Numbered from the stretch's first letter, positions 28,121-41,638 are shown. The stretch: 64,000 bases of DNA from Osmia lignaria lignaria (GCF_051020975.1 NW_027478162.1:19840001-19904000); one strand, 5' to 3'. Program-made: numbers and translations. The notes: a model not told the origin generated them from the letters alone.

Positions 28121-29408
28121 TCAGAAGCGTAGTTTTCGAGATATATCGAGATATTTAAAAGTTCCAAAGCCGCACCAACATAATAGAGATACAGAAACAC
28201 CGTGGCCCCTTTCTTTGAGATAACTCTGCACTAGTGCGAGCCGCAAATGCCACTTCCAGCTTAGCTGTGCAGAAGAAGAACAACAAGAAGAAGAAATATC
28301 TCGAAATATGTCCGTCAGGCCCCTTCCCTTGAGATAAATCTGCAAATATCTCGGAAACGAAGCGAGCTATGGCAAAATGTTGAAAGACCTTTATTGTAGA
28401 GAATTAAGTTTCCTACGTTTTATGTTCTATGATATTTTTTGATCAGATGCGTAGTTCTCGAGATATATCAAGATATTTAAAAGTTCCGAAGCCGCACCAA
28501 CATAATCGAGATACAGAAACACCGTGGCCCCTTTCTTTGAGATAACTCTGCACTATTGCGAGCTGCAAATGCCACTTCCAGCTTAGCTGTGCAGAAGAAG
28601 AACATCAAGAAGAAGAAATATCTCGAAATATGTCCGTCAGGCCCCTTCCCTTGAGATAAATCTGCAAATATCTCGGAAACGAAGAGAGCTATGGCAAAAT
28701 GTTAAGAGACCTTTTTTGTAGAGAATTAAGTTTCCTACTTTTTATGTTCTATGATATTTTTTGATCTGATGCGTAGTTCTCGAGATATATCAAGATATTT
28801 AAAAGTTCCGAAGCCGCACCAACATAATAGAGATACAGAAACACCGTGGCCCCTTTCTTTGAGATAACTCTGCACTATTGCGAGCTGTAAATGCCACTTC
28901 CAGCTTAGCTGTGCAGAAGAAGAACAACAAGAAGAAGAAATATCTCGAAATATGTCCGTCAGGCCCCTTCCCTTGAGATATATCTGCAAATATCTCGGAA
29001 ACGAAGAGAGCTATGGCAAAATGTTAAGAGTCCTTTTTTGTAGAGAATTAAGTTTCCTACAATTTATGTTCTATGATATTTTTTGATCAGAAGCGTAGTT
29101 TTCGAGATATATCGAGATATTTAAAAGTTCCGAAGCCGCACCAACATAATAGAGATACAGAAACACCGTGGCCCCTTTCGTTGAGATAACTCTGCACTAG
29201 TGCGAGCCGCAAATGCCACTTCCAGCTTAGCTGTGCAGAAGAAGAACAACAAGAAGAAGAAATATCTCGAAATATGTCCGTCAGGCCCCTTCCCTTGAGA
29301 TATATCTGCAAATATCTCGGAAACGAAGCGAGCTATGGCAAAATGTTAAGAGACCTTTTTTGTAGAGAATTATGTTTCGTACAATTTATGTTCTATGATA
29401 TTTTTTGG
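28121..29408 (+). repeat. Four-monomer block, copy 1
   Basis: Monomers at 28121, 28443, 28765 and 29087 are repeated directly at 29409-30696 (offset 1288 bp, exactly 4 units). Markers: TTTTGGTCAG with TTCCAAAGCC; GTTGAAAGACC with TTATTGTAG and TACGTTTTATG; GAACATCAAG; GATCTGATG; GTTAAGAGTCC; TTTCGTTGAG. Only a few differences are visible, such as AATCGAG versus AATAGAG. Confidence 0.92.
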
Positions 29409-30696
29409 TCAGAAGCGTAGTTTTCGAGATATATCGAGATATTTAAAAGTTCCAAAGCCGCACCAACATAATAGAGATACAGAAACACCGTGGCCCCTTT
29501 CTTTGAGATAACTCTGCACTAGTGCGAGCCGCAAGTGCCACTTCCAGCTTAGCTGTGCAGAAGAAGAACAACAAGAAGAAGAAATATCTCGAAATATGTC
29601 CGTCAGGCCCCTTCCCTTGAGATAAATCTGCAAATATCTCGGAAACGAAGCGAGCTATGGCAAAATGTTGAAAGACCTTTATTGTAGAGAATTAAGTTTC
29701 CTACGTTTTATGTTCTATGATATTTTTTGATCAGATGCGTAGTTCTCGAGATATATCAAGATATTTAAAAGTTCCGAAGCCGCACCAACATAATAGAGAT
29801 ACAGAAACACCGTGGCCCCTTTCTTTGAGATAACTCTGCACTATTGCGAGCTGCAAATGCCACTTCCAGCTTAGCTGTGCAGAAGAAGAACATCAAGAAG
29901 AAGAAATATCTCGAAATATGTCCGTCAGGCCCCTTCCCTTGAGATAAATCTGCAAATATCTCGGAAACGAAGAGAGCTATGGCAAAATGTTAAGAGACCT
30001 TTTTTGTAGAGAATTAAGTTTCCTACTTTTTATGTTCTATGATATTTTTTGATCTGATGCGTAGTTCTCGAGATATATCAAGATATTTAAAAGTTCCGAA
30101 GCCGCACCAACATAATAGAGATACAGAAACACCGTGGCCCCTTTCTTTGAGATAACTCTGCACTATTGCGAGCTGTAAATGCCACTTCCAGCTTAGCTGT
30201 GCAGAAGAAGAACAACAAGAAGAAGAAATATCTCGAAATATGTCCGTCAGGCCCCTTCCCTTGAGATATATCTGCAAATATCTCGGAAACGAAGAGAGCT
30301 ATGGCAAAATGTTAAGAGTCCTTTTTTGTAGAGAATTAAGTTTCCTACAATTTATGTTCTATGATATTTTTTGATCAGAAGCGTAGTTTTCGAGATGTAT
30401 CGAGATATTTAAAAGTTCCGAAGCCGCACCAACATAATAGAGATACAGAAACACCGTGGCCCCTTTCGTTGAGATAACTCTGCACTAGTGCGAGCCGCAA
30501 ATGCCACTTCCAGCTTAGCTGTGCAGAAGAAGAACAACAAGAAGAAGAAATATCTCGAAATATGTCCGTCAGGCCCCTTCCCTTGAGATAAATCTGCAAA
30601 TATCTCGGAAACGAAGAGAGCTATGGCAAAATGTTAAGAGACCTTTTTTGTAGAGAATTAAGTTGCCTACTTTTTATGTTCTATGATATTTTTTGA
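29409..30696 (+). repeat. Four-monomer block, copy 2
   Basis: Direct tandem copy of 28121-29408. Private changes include GCAAGTGCC (near 29533) and GAGATGTATCG (near 30396). A further partial copy of this block starts at 37134. Confidence 0.92.
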
Positions 30697-31015
30697 TTAG
30701 ATGCGTAGTTCTCGAGATATATCAAGATATTTAAAAGTTCCGAAGCCGCACCAACATAATAGAGATACAGAAACACCGTGGCCCCTTTCTTTCAGATAAC
30801 TATGCACTATTGCGAGCTGCAAATGCCACTTCCAGCTTAGCTGTGCAGAAGAACAACAAGAAGAAGAAATATCTCGAAATATGTCCGTCAGGCCCCTTCC
30901 CTTGAGATAAATCTGCAAATATCTCGGAAACGAAGAGAGCTATGGCAAAATGTTAAGAGACCTTTTTTGTAGAGAATTAAGTTTCCTACAATTTATGTTC
31001 TATGATATTTTTTGA
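30697..31015 (+). repeat. 319-bp monomer (one GAA triplet lost)
   Basis: The mirror-repeat tract reads GCAGAAGAACAAC instead of GCAGAAGAAGAACAAC near 30846, shortening the unit by 3 bp. It keeps AAGAAATATC downstream, unlike most other 319-bp units. It also has the TTTCAGATAACTATGC form. Confidence 0.95.
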
Positions 31016-32303
31016 TCAGAAGCGTAGTTTTCGAGATATATCGAGATATTTAAAAGTTCCGAAGCCGCACCAACATAATAGAGATACAGAAACACCGTGG
31101 CCCCTTTCGTTGAGATAACTCTGCACTAGTGCGAGCCGCAAATGCCACTTCCAGCTTAGCTGTGCAGAAGAAGAACAACAAGAAGAAGAAATATCTCGAA
31201 ATATGTCCGTCAGGCCCCTTCCCTTGAGATATATCTGCAAATATCTCGGAAACGAAGCGAGCTATGGCGAAATGTTAAGAGACCTTTTTTGTAGAGAATT
31301 ATGTTTCCTACAATTTATGTTCTATGATATTTTTTGATCAGAAGCGTAGTTTTCGAGATATATCGAGATATTTGAAAGTTCCGAAGCCGCACCAACATAA
31401 TAGAGATACAGAAACACCGTGGCCCCTTTCTTTGAGATAACTCTGCAGTATAGCGAGCCGCAAATGCCACTTCCAGCTTAGCTGTGCAGAAGAAGAACAA
31501 CAAGAAGAAGAAATATCTCGAAATATGTCCGTCAGGCCCCTTCCCTTGAGATAAATCTGCAAATATCTCGGAAACGAAGAGAGCTATGGCAAAATGTTAA
31601 GAGACCTTTTGTGTAGAGAATTAAGTTTCCTACTTTTTATGTTCTATGATATTTTTTGATCTGATGCGTAGTTCTCGAGATATATCAAGATATTTAAAAG
31701 TTCCGAAGCCGCACCAACATAATAGAGATACAGAAACACCGTGGCCCCTTTCTTTGAGATAACTCTGCACTATTGCGAGCTGTAAATGCCACTTCCAGCT
31801 TAGCTGTGCAGAGGAAGAACAACAAGAAGAAGAAATATCTCGAAATATGTCCGTCAGGCCAGTTCCTTTGAGCTGAATCTGCAAATATCTCGGAAACGAA
31901 GCGAGCTATGGCAAAATGTTAAGAGACGTTTTTTGTAGAGAATTATGTTTCCTACAATTTATGTTCTATGATATTTTTTGATCAGAAGCGTAGTTTTCGA
32001 GATATATCGAGATATTTAAAAGTTCCGAAGCCGCACCAACATAATAGGGATACAGAAACACCGTGGCCCCTTTCTTTGAGATAACTCTGCACTATTGCGA
32101 GCTGTAAATGCCACTTCCAGCTTAGCTGTGCAGAAGAAGAACAACAAGAAGAAGACATATCTCGAAATATGTCCGTCAGGCCCCTTCCCTTGAGATATAT
32201 CTGCAAATATCTCGGAAACGAGGCGAGCTATGGCAAAATGTTAAGAGACCTTTTTTGTAGAGAATTATGTTTCCTACAATTTATGTTCTATGATATTTTT
32301 TGA

Positions 32304-35201
32304 TCAGAAGCGTAGTTTTCGAGATATATCGAGATATTTAAAAGTTCCAAAGCCGCACCAACATAATAGAGATACAGAAACACCGTGGCCCCTTTCTTTG
32401 AGATAACTCTGCACTATTGCGAGCTGCAAATGCCACTTCCAGCTTAGCTGTGCAGAGGAAGAACAACAAGAAGAAGAAATATCTCGAAATATGTCCGTCA
32501 GGCCAGTTCCTTTGAGCTGAATCTGCAAATATCTCGGAAACGAAGCGAGCTATGGCAAAATGTTAAGAGACGTTTTTTGTAGAGAATTATGTTTCCTACA
32601 ATTTAGGTTCTATGATATTTTTTGATCAGAAGCGTAGTTTTCGAGATATATCGAGATATTTAAAAGTTCCGAAGCCGCACCAACATAATAGAGATACAGA
32701 AACACCGTGGCCCCTTTCGTTGAGATAACTCTGCACTAGTGCGAGCCGCAAATGCCACTTCCAGCTTAGCTGTGCAGCAGAAGAACAACAAGAAGAAGAA
32801 ATATCTCGAAATATGTCCGTCAGGCCACTTCCCTTGAGATAAATCTGCAAATATCTCGGAAACGAAGCGAGCTATGGCAAAATGTTAAGAGACCTTTTTT
32901 GTAGAGAATTATGTTTCCTACTTTTTATGTTCTATGATATTTTTTGATCAGACGCGTAGCTCTCGAGATATATCAAGATATTTAAAAGTTCCGAAGCCGC
33001 ACCAACATAATAGAGATACAGAAACACCGTGGCCCCTCTCTTTGAGATAACGCTGCACTATTGCGAGCTGGAAATGCCACTTCCAGTTTAGCTGTGCAGA
33101 AGAAGAACAACAAGAAGAAGAAATATCTCGAAATATGTCCGTTAGGCCCCTTCCCTTGAGATAAATCTGCAAATATCTCGGAAACGAAGCGAGCTATGGC
33201 AAAATGTTAAGAGACCTTTTTTGTAGAGAATTATGTTTCCTACAATTTATGTTCTATGATATTTTTTGATCAGAAGCGTAGTTTTCGAGATATATCGAGA
33301 TATTTAAAAGTTCCGAAGCCGCACCAACATAATAGAGATACAGAAACACCGTGGCCCCTTTCTTTGCGATAACTCTGCAGTATAGCGAGCTGTAAATGCC
33401 ACTTCCAGCTTAGCTGTGCAGAAGAAGAACAACAAGAAGAAGAAATATCTCGAAATATGTCCGTCAGGCCCCTTCCCTTGAGATAAATCTGCAAATATCT
33501 CGGAAACGAAGAGAGCTATGGCAAAATGTTAAGAGACCTTTTGTGTAGAGAATTAAGTTTCCTACTTTTTATGTTCTATGATATTTTTTGATCTGATGCG
33601 TAGTTCTCGAGATATATCAAGATATTTAAAAGTTCCGAAGCCGCACCAACATAATAGAGATACAGAAACACCGTGGCCCCTTTCTTTGAGATAACTCTGC
33701 ACTATTGCGAGCTGTAAATGCCACTTCCAGCTTAGCTGTGCAGAAGAAGAACAACAAGAAGAAGAAATATCTCGAAATATGTCCGTCAGACCCCTTCCCT
33801 TGAGATAAATCTGCAAATATCTCGGAAACGAAGCGAGCTATGGTAAAATGTTAAGAGACCTTTTTTGTAGAGAATTAAGTTTCCTACTTTTTATGTTCTA
33901 TGATATTTTTTGATCAGATGCGTAGTTCTCGAAATATATCAAGATATTTAAAAGTTCCGAAGCCGCACCAACATAATAGAGATACACAAACACCGTGGCC
34001 CCTTTCTTTGAGATAACTCTGCACTATTGCGAGCTGCAAATGCCACTTCCAGCTTAGCTGTGCAGAGGAAGAACAACAAGAAGAAGAAATATCTCGAAAT
34101 ATGTCCGTCAGGCCAGTTCCTTTGAGCTGAATCTGCAAATATCTCGGAAACGAAGCGAGCTATGGCAAAATGTTAAGAGACGTTTTTTGTAGAGAATTAT
34201 GTTTCCTACAATTTATGTTCTATGATATTTTTTGATCAGAAGCGTAGTTTTCGAGATATATCGAGATATTTAAAAGTTCCGAAGCCGCACCAACATAATA
34301 GGGATACAGAAACACCGTGGCCCCTTTCTTTGAGATAACTCTGCAGTATTGCGAGCTGTAAATGCCACTTCCAGCTTAGCTGTGCAGAAGAAGAACAACA
34401 AGAAGAAGAAATATCTCGAAATATGTCCGTCAGGCCCCTTCCCTTGAGATAAATCTGCAAATATCTCGGAAACGAAGAGAGCTATGGCAAAATGTTAAGA
34501 GACCTTTTTTGTAGAGAATTACGTTTCCTACTTTTTATGTTCTATGATATTTTTTGATCTGATGCGTAGTTCTCGAGATATATCAAGATATTTAAAAGTT
34601 CCGAAGCCGCACCAACATAATAGAGATACAGAAACACCGTGGCCCCTTTCTTTGAGATAACTCTGCACTATTGCGAGCTGCAAATGCCACTTCCAGCTTA
34701 GCTGTGCAGAAGAAGAACATCAAGAAGAAGAAATATCTCGAAATATGTCCGTCAGGCCCCTTCCCTTGAGATAAATCTGCAAATATCTCGGAAACGAAGA
34801 GAGCTATGGCAAAATGTTAAGAGACCTTTTTTGTAGAGAATTAAGTTTCCTACTTTTTATGTTCTATGATATTTTTTGATCTGATGCGTAGTTCTCGAGA
34901 TATATCAAGATATTTAAAAGTTCCGAAGCCGCACCAACATAATAGAGATACAGAAACACCGTGGCCCCTTTCTTTGAGATAACTCTGCACTATTGCGAGC
35001 TGTAAATGCCACTTCCAGCTTAGCTGTGCAGAAGAAGAACAACAAGAAGAAGACATATCTCGAAATATGTCCGTCAGGCCCCTTCCCTTGAGATAAATCT
35101 GCAAATATCTCGGAAACGAAGAGAGCTATGGCAAAATGTTAAGAGACCTTTTGTGTAGAGAATTAAGTTTCCTACTTTTTATGTTCTATGATATTTTTTG
35201 A
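32304..35201 (+). repeat. Long module, copy 3
   Basis: Third copy of the module, with the same ordered markers as copy 2. After 35201 the order departs, then rejoins at 35846 with the order seen from 27477. The two units between (35202 and 35524) are additions relative to copy 2. Confidence 0.88.
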
Positions 35202-36167
35202 TCTGATGCGTAGTTCTCGAGATATATCAAGATATTTAAAAGTTCCGAAGCCGCACCAACATAATAGAGATACAGAAACACCGTGGCCCCTTTCTTTGAG
35301 ATAACTCTGCACTATTGCGAGCTGTAAATGCCACTTCCAGCTTAGCTGTGCAGAAGAAGAACAACAAGAAGAAGAAATATCTCGAAATATGTCCGTCAGA
35401 CCCCTTCCCTTGAGATAAATCTGCAAATATCTCGGAAACGAAGCGAGCTATGGTAAAATGTTAAGAGACCTTTTTTGTAGAGAATTAAGTTTCCTACTTT
35501 TTATGTTCTATGATATTTTTTGATCAGATGCGTAGTTCTCGAGATATATCAAGATATTTAAAAGTTCCGAAGCCGCACCAACATAGTAGAGATACACAAA
35601 CACCGTGGCCCCTTTCTTTGAGATAACTCTGCACTATTGCGAGCTGCAAATGCCACTTCCAGCTTAGCTGTGCAGAAGAAGAACAACAAGAAGAAGACAT
35701 ATCTCGAAATATGTCCGTCAGGCCCCTTCCCTTGAGATATATCTGCAAATATCTCGGAAACGAGGCGAGCTATGGCAAAATGTTAAGAGACCTTTTTTGT
35801 AGAGAATTATGTTTCCTACAATTTATGTTCTATGATATTTTTTGATCAGAAGCGTAGTTTTCGAGATATATCGAGATATTTAAAAGTTCCAAAGCCGCAC
35901 CAACATAATAGAGATACAGAAACACCGTGGCCCCTTTCTTTGAGATAACTCTGCACTATTGCGAGCTGCAAATGCCACTTCCAGCTTAGCTGTGCAGAGG
36001 AAGAACAACAAGAAGAAGAAATATCTCGAAATATGTCCGTCAGGCCAGTTCCTTTGAGCTGAATCTGCAAATATCTCGGAAACGAAGCGAGCTATGGCAA
36101 AATGTTAAGAGACGTTTTTTGTAGAGAATTATGTTTCCTACAATTTAGGTTCTATGATATTTTTTGA

Positions 36168-36811
36168 TCAGAAGCGTAGTTTTCGAGATATATCGAGATA
36201 TTTAAAAGTTCCGAAGCCGCACCAACATAATAGGGATACAGAAACACCGTGGCCCATTTCTTTGAGATAACTCTGCACTAGTGCGAGCCGCAAATGCCAC
36301 TTCCAGCTTAGCTGTGCAGAAGAAGAACAACAAGAAGAAGAAATATCTCGAAATATGTCCGTCAGGCCCCTTCCCTTGAGATAAATCTGCAAATATCTCG
36401 GAAACGAAGCGAGCTATGGCAAAATGTTGAAAGACCTTTATTGTAGAGAATTAAGTTTCCTACGTTTTATGTTCTATGATATTTTTTGATCAGATGCGTA
36501 GTTCTCGAGATATATCAAGATATTTAAAAGTTCCGAAGCCGCACCAACATAATCGAGATACAGAAACACCGTGGCCCCTTTCTTTGAGATAACTCTGCAC
36601 TATTGCGAGCTGCAAATGCCACTTCCAGCTTAGCTGTGCAGAAGAAGAACATCAAGAAGAAGAAATATCTCGAAATATGTCCGTCAGGCCCCTTCCCTTG
36701 AGATATATCTGCAAATATCTCGGAAACGAAGAGAGCTATGGCAAAATGTTAAGAGTCCTTTTTTGTAGAGAATTAAGTTTCCTACAATTTATGTTCTATG
36801 ATATTTTTTGA
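36168..36811 (+). repeat. Two chimeric monomers marking recombination junctions
   Basis: The monomer at 36168 starts like 27799 (AATAGGGATAC) but ends like 28121 (GTTGAAAGACC, TTATTGTAG). The next, at 36490, starts like 28443 (AATCGAGATAC) but ends like 28765 (GAAGAGAGC, GTTAAGAGTCC). Each junction removes one monomer relative to the 27.5-29 kb order. This is the product expected from unequal crossover or slippage between misaligned monomers. Confidence 0.8.
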
Positions 36812-37133
36812 TCAGAAGCGTAGTTTTCGAGATATATCGAGATATTTAAAAGTTCCGAAGCCGCACCAACATAATAGAGATACAGAAACACCGTGGCCCC
36901 TTTCGTTGAGATAACTCTGCACTAGTGCGAGCCGCAAATGCCACTTCCAGCTTAGCTGTGCAGAAGAAGAACAACAAGAAGAAGAAATATCTCGAAATAT
37001 GTCCGTCAGGCCCCTTCCCTTGAGATATATCTGCAAATATCTCGGAAACGAAGCGAGCTATGGCAAAATGTTAAGAGACCTTTTTTGTAGAGAATTATGT
37101 TTCGTACAATTTATGTTCTATGATATTTTTTGG

Positions 37134-38031
37134 TCAGAAGCGTAGTTTTCGAGATATATCGAGATATTTAAAAGTTCCAAAGCCGCACCAACATAATAGA
37201 GATACAGAAACACCGTGGCCCCTTTCTTTGAGATAACTCTGCACTAGTGCGAGCCGCAAATGCCACTTCCAGCTTAGCTGTGCAGAAGAAGAACAACAAG
37301 AAGAAGAAATATCTCGAAATATGTCCGTCAGGCCCCTTCCCTTGAGATAAATCTGCAAATATCTCGGAAACGAAGCGAGCTATGGCAAAATGTTGAAAGA
37401 CCTTTATTGTAGAGAATTAAGTTTCCTACGTTTTATGTTCTATGATATTTTTTGATCAGATGCGTAGTTCTCGAGATATATCAAGATATTTAAAAGTTCC
37501 GAAGCCGCACCAACATAATACAGATACAGAAACACCGTGGCCCCTTTCTTTGAGATAACTCTGCACTATTGCGAGCTGCAAATGCCACTTCCAGCTTAGC
37601 TGTGCAGAAGAAGAACATCAAGAAGAAGAAATATCTCGAAATATGTCCGTCAGGCCCCTTCCCTTGAGATAAATCTGCAAATATCTCGGAAACGAAGAGA
37701 GCTATGGCAAAATGTTAAGAGACCTTTTTTGTAGAGAATTAAGTTTCCTACTTTTTATGTTCTATGATATTTTTTGATCTGATGCGTAGTTCTCGAGATA
37801 TATCAAGATATTTAAAAGTTCCGAAGCCGCACCAACATAATAGAGATACAGAAACACCGTGGCCCCTTTCTTTGAGATAACTCTGCACTATTGCGAGCTG
37901 TAAATGCCACTTCCAGCTTAGCTGTGCAGAAGAAGAACAACAAGAAGAAGAAATATCTCGAAATATGTCCGTCAGGCCCCTTCCCTTGAGATATATCTGC
38001 AAATATCTCGGAAACGAAGCGAGCTATGGCG
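37134..38031 (+). repeat. Four-monomer block, partial copy 3
   Basis: The monomers at 37134, 37456 and most of 37778 match 29409-30306 in order (offset 7725 bp). From the tail of the third monomer onward, GAAGCGAGC with GGCGAAATG replaces the GAAGAGAGC and GTTAAGAGTCC of the other copies. Confidence 0.85.
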
Positions 38032-38743
38032 AAATGTTAAGAGACCTTTTTTGTAGAGAATTATGTTTCCTACAATTTATGTTCTATGATATTTTTTGAT
38101 CAGATGCGTAGTTCTCGAGATATATCAAGATATTTAAAAGTTCCGAAGCCGCACCAACATAATAGAGACACAGAAACACCGTGGCCCCTTTCTTTGAGAT
38201 AACTCTGCACTAGAGCGAGCCGCAAATGCCACTTCCAGCTTAGCTGTGCAGAAGAAGAACAACAAGAAGAAGAAATATCTCGAAATATGTCCGTCAGGCC
38301 ACTTCCCTTGAGATAAATCTGCAAATATCTCGGAAACGAAGCGAGCTATGGCAAAATGTTAAGAGACCTTTTTTGTAGAGAATTAAGTTTCCTACTTTTT
38401 ATGTTCTATGATATTTTTTGATCAGAAGCGTAGTTCTCGAGATATATCAAGATATTTAAAAGTTCCGAAGCCGCACCAACATAATAGAGATACAGAAACA
38501 CCGTGGCCCCTTTCTTTGAGATAACTCTGCACGATTGCGAGCTGTAAATACCACTTCCAGCTTAGCTGTGCAGAAGGAGGACAACAAGAAGAAGAAATAT
38601 CTCGAAATATGTCCGTCAGGCCCCTTCCCTTGAGATAAATCTGCAAATATCTCGGAAACGAAGCGAGCTATGGCGAAATGTTAAGAGACCTTTTTTGTAG
38701 AGAATTAAGTTTCCTACTTTTTATGTTCTATGATATTTTTTGA

Positions 38744-39062
38744 TCAGATGCGTAGTTCTCGAGATATATCAAGATATTTAAAAGTTCCGGAGCCGCACCA
38801 ACATAATAGAGATACAGAAACACCGTGGCCCCTTTCTTTCAGATAACTATGCACTATTGCGAGCTGCAAATGCCACTTCCAGCTTAGCTGTGCAGAAGAA
38901 CAACAAGAAGAAGCAATATCTCGAAATATGTCCGTCAGGCCCCTTCCCTTGAGATAAATCTGCAAATATCTCGGAAACGGAGAGAGCTATGGCAAAATGT
39001 TAAGAGACCTTTTTTGTAGAGAATTAAGTTTCCTACTTTTTATGTTCTATGATATTTTTTGA
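38744..39062 (+). repeat. 319-bp monomer with linked GAAGCAATATC
   Basis: It has the same triplet loss as 30697 plus the linked change GAAGCAATATC near 38910. The TTTCAGATAACTATGC and GTTCCGGAGCC variants tie it to the monomers at 43571 and 50009. Confidence 0.95.
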
Positions 39063-39384
39063 TCTGATGCGTAGTTCTCGAGATATATCAAGATATTTAA
39101 AAGTTCCGAAGCCGCACCAACATAATAGAGATACAGAAACACCGTGGCCCCTTTCTTTGAGATAACTCTGCACTATTGCGAGCTGTAAATGCCACTTCCA
39201 GCTTAGCTGTGCAGAAGAAGAACAACAAGAAGAAGAAATATCTCGAAATATGTCCGTCAGGCCCCTTCCCTTGAGATATATCTGCAAATATCTCGGAAAC
39301 GAAGCGAGCTATGGCAAAATGTTAAGAGACCTTTTTTGTAGAGAATTATGCTTCCTACAATTTATGTTCTATGATATTTTTTGA

Positions 39385-40028
39385 TCAGAAGCGTAGTTTT
39401 CGAGATACATCGAGATATTTAAAAGTTCCGAAGCCGCACCAACATAATAGAGATACAGAAACACCGTGGCCCCTTTCGTTGAGATAACTCTGCACTAGTG
39501 CGAGCCGCAAATGCCACTTCCAGCTTAGCTGTGCAGAAGAAGAACAACAAGAAGAAGAAATATCTCGAAATATGTCCGTCAGGCCCCTTCCCTTGAGATA
39601 AATCTGCAAATATCTCGGAAACGAAGCGAGCTATGGCAAAATGTTAAGAGACCTTTTTTGTAGAGAATTATGCTTCCTACAATTTATGTTCTATGATATT
39701 TTTTGATCAGAAGCGTAGTTTTCGAGATACATCGAGATATTTAAAAGTTCCGAAGCCGCACCAACATAATAGAGATACAGAAACACCGTGGCCCCTTTCG
39801 TTGAGATAACTCTGCACTAGTGCGAGCCGCAAATGCCACTTCCAGCTTAGCTGTGCAGAAGAAGAACAACAAGAAGAAGAAATATCTCGAAATATGTCCG
39901 TCAGGCCCCTTCCCTTGAGATATATCTGCAAATATCTCGGAAACGAAGCGAGCTATGGCAAAATGTTGAGAGACCTTTTTTGTAGAGAATTAAGTTTCCT
40001 ACTATTTATGTTCTATGATATTTTTGGA
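39385..40028 (+). repeat. Tandem single-monomer duplication
   Basis: The monomers at 39385 and 39707 share the private changes TTATGCTTCC in the preceding junction and GAGATACATCG near the start. They differ mainly at GATAAATC versus GATATATC near the end. Confidence 0.85.
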
Positions 40029-41638
40029 TCAGATGCGTAGTTCTCGAGATATATCAAGATATTTAAAAGTTCCGAAGCCGCACCAACATAATAGAGATAC
40101 AGAAACACCGTGGCCCCTTTCTTTGAGATAACTCTGCACTAGAGCGAGCCGCAAATGCCACTTCCAGCTTAGCTGTGCAGAAGAAGAACAACAAGAAGAA
40201 GAAATATCTCGAAATATGTCCGTCAGGCCACTTCCCTTGAGATAAATCTGCAAATATCTCGGAAACGAAGCGAGCTATGGCAAAATGTTGAGAGACCTTT
40301 TTTGTAGAGAATTATGTTTCCTACTTTTTATGTTCTATGATATTTTTTGATCAGACGCGTAGCTCTCGAGATATATCAAGATATTTAAGAGTTCCGAAGC
40401 CGCACCAACATAATAGAGATACAGAAACAGCGTGGCCCCTTTCTTTGAGATATCTCTGCACTATTGCGAGCTGCAAATGCCACTTCCAGCTTAGCTGCGC
40501 AGAAGAAGAACAACAAGAAGAAGAAATATCTCGAAATATGTCCGTCAGGCCCCTTCCCTTGAGATAAAGCTGCAAATATCTCGGAAACGAAGCGAGCTAT
40601 GGCAAAATGTTAAGAGACCTTATTTGCAGAGAATTAAGTTTCCTACTTTTTATGTTCTATGATATTTTTTGATCAGATGCGTAGTTCTCGAGATATATCA
40701 AGATATTTAAAAGTTCCGAAACCGCACCAACATAATAGAGATACAGAAACACCGTGGCCCCTTTCTTTGAGATAACTCTGCACTAGTGCGAGCCGCAAAT
40801 GCCACTTCCAGCTTAGCTGTGCAGAAGAAGAACAACAAGAAGAAGAAATATCTCGAAATATGTCCGTCAGGCCAGTTCCTTTGAGCTGAATCTGCAAATA
40901 TCTCGGAAACGAAGCGAGCTATGGCAAAATGTTAAGAGACGTTTTTTATAGAGAATTATGTTTCCTACAATTTATGTTCTATGATATTTTTTGATCAGAA
41001 GCGTAGTTTTCGAGATATATCGAGATATTTAAAAGTTCCGAAGCCGCACCAACATAATAGGGATACAGAAACACCGTGGCCCCTTTCTTTGAGATAACTC
41101 TGCACTAGTGCGAGCCGCAAATGCCACTTCCAGCTTAGCTGTGCAGAAGAAGAACAACAAGAAGAAGAAATATCTCGAAATATGTCCGTCAGGCCCCTTC
41201 CCTTGAGATAAATCTGCAAATATCTCGGAAACGAAGCGAGCTATGGCGAAATGTTAAGAGACCTTTTTTGTAGAGAATTAAGTTTCCTACTTTTTATGTT
41301 CTATGATATTTTTTGATCAGATGCGTAGTTCTCGAGATATATCAAGATATTTAAAAGTTCCGAAGCCGCACCAACATAATAGAGATACAGAAACACCGTG
41401 GCCCCTTTCTTTGAGATAACTCTGCACGATTGCGAGCTGTAAATGCCACTTCCAGCTTAGCTGTGCAGAAGAAGGACAACAAGAAGAAGAAATATCTCGA
41501 AATATGTCCGTCAGGCCCCTTCCCTTGAGATAAATCTGCAAATATCTCGGAAACGAAGCGAGCTATGGCAAAATGTTAAGAGACCTTTTTTGTAGAGAAT
41601 TATGTTTCCTACAATTTATGTTCTATGATATTTTTTGA
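40029..41638 (+). repeat. Five-monomer block, copy 1
   Basis: Five monomers recur at 41961-43570 (offset 1932 bp, six units) and partly from 44215 (2254 bp further, seven units). Ordered markers: TTTTTGGATCAG with CTAGAGCGAGCC; GACGCGTAGCTCTCG with TTTAAGAGTTCC, AACAGCGTGG, GATATCTCTGC and GCTGCGCAG; CTTATTTGCAG with GAAACCGCACC; GTTTTTTATAG with AATAGGGATAC; GCACGATTGCG with GAAGGACAAC. Confidence 0.92.
40337..40567 (+). other. Forward-strand ATG frame, normally 38 codons, extended in nine units
   Basis: From ATGATATTTTTTGATC a forward frame of 38 codons normally ends at the TAA in TTGAGATAA. In nine units the stop is destroyed (GATATCTC, GATTTCTC or GGGATTAC) and the frame runs to 75-76 codons: starts at 3313, 40337, 42269, 44523, 49676, 52243, 53209, 56107 and 59002. 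It overlaps the reverse-strand frame and resembles no known protein. I regard it as chance. Confidence 0.75.

Noticed and set aside
40337..40567. Forward 76-codon frame with an ATG as a small protein
   Set aside because: The ATG frame is 38 codons in most monomers and lengthens only where a TAA is mutated. It is antisense to the other frame and has no supporting features.
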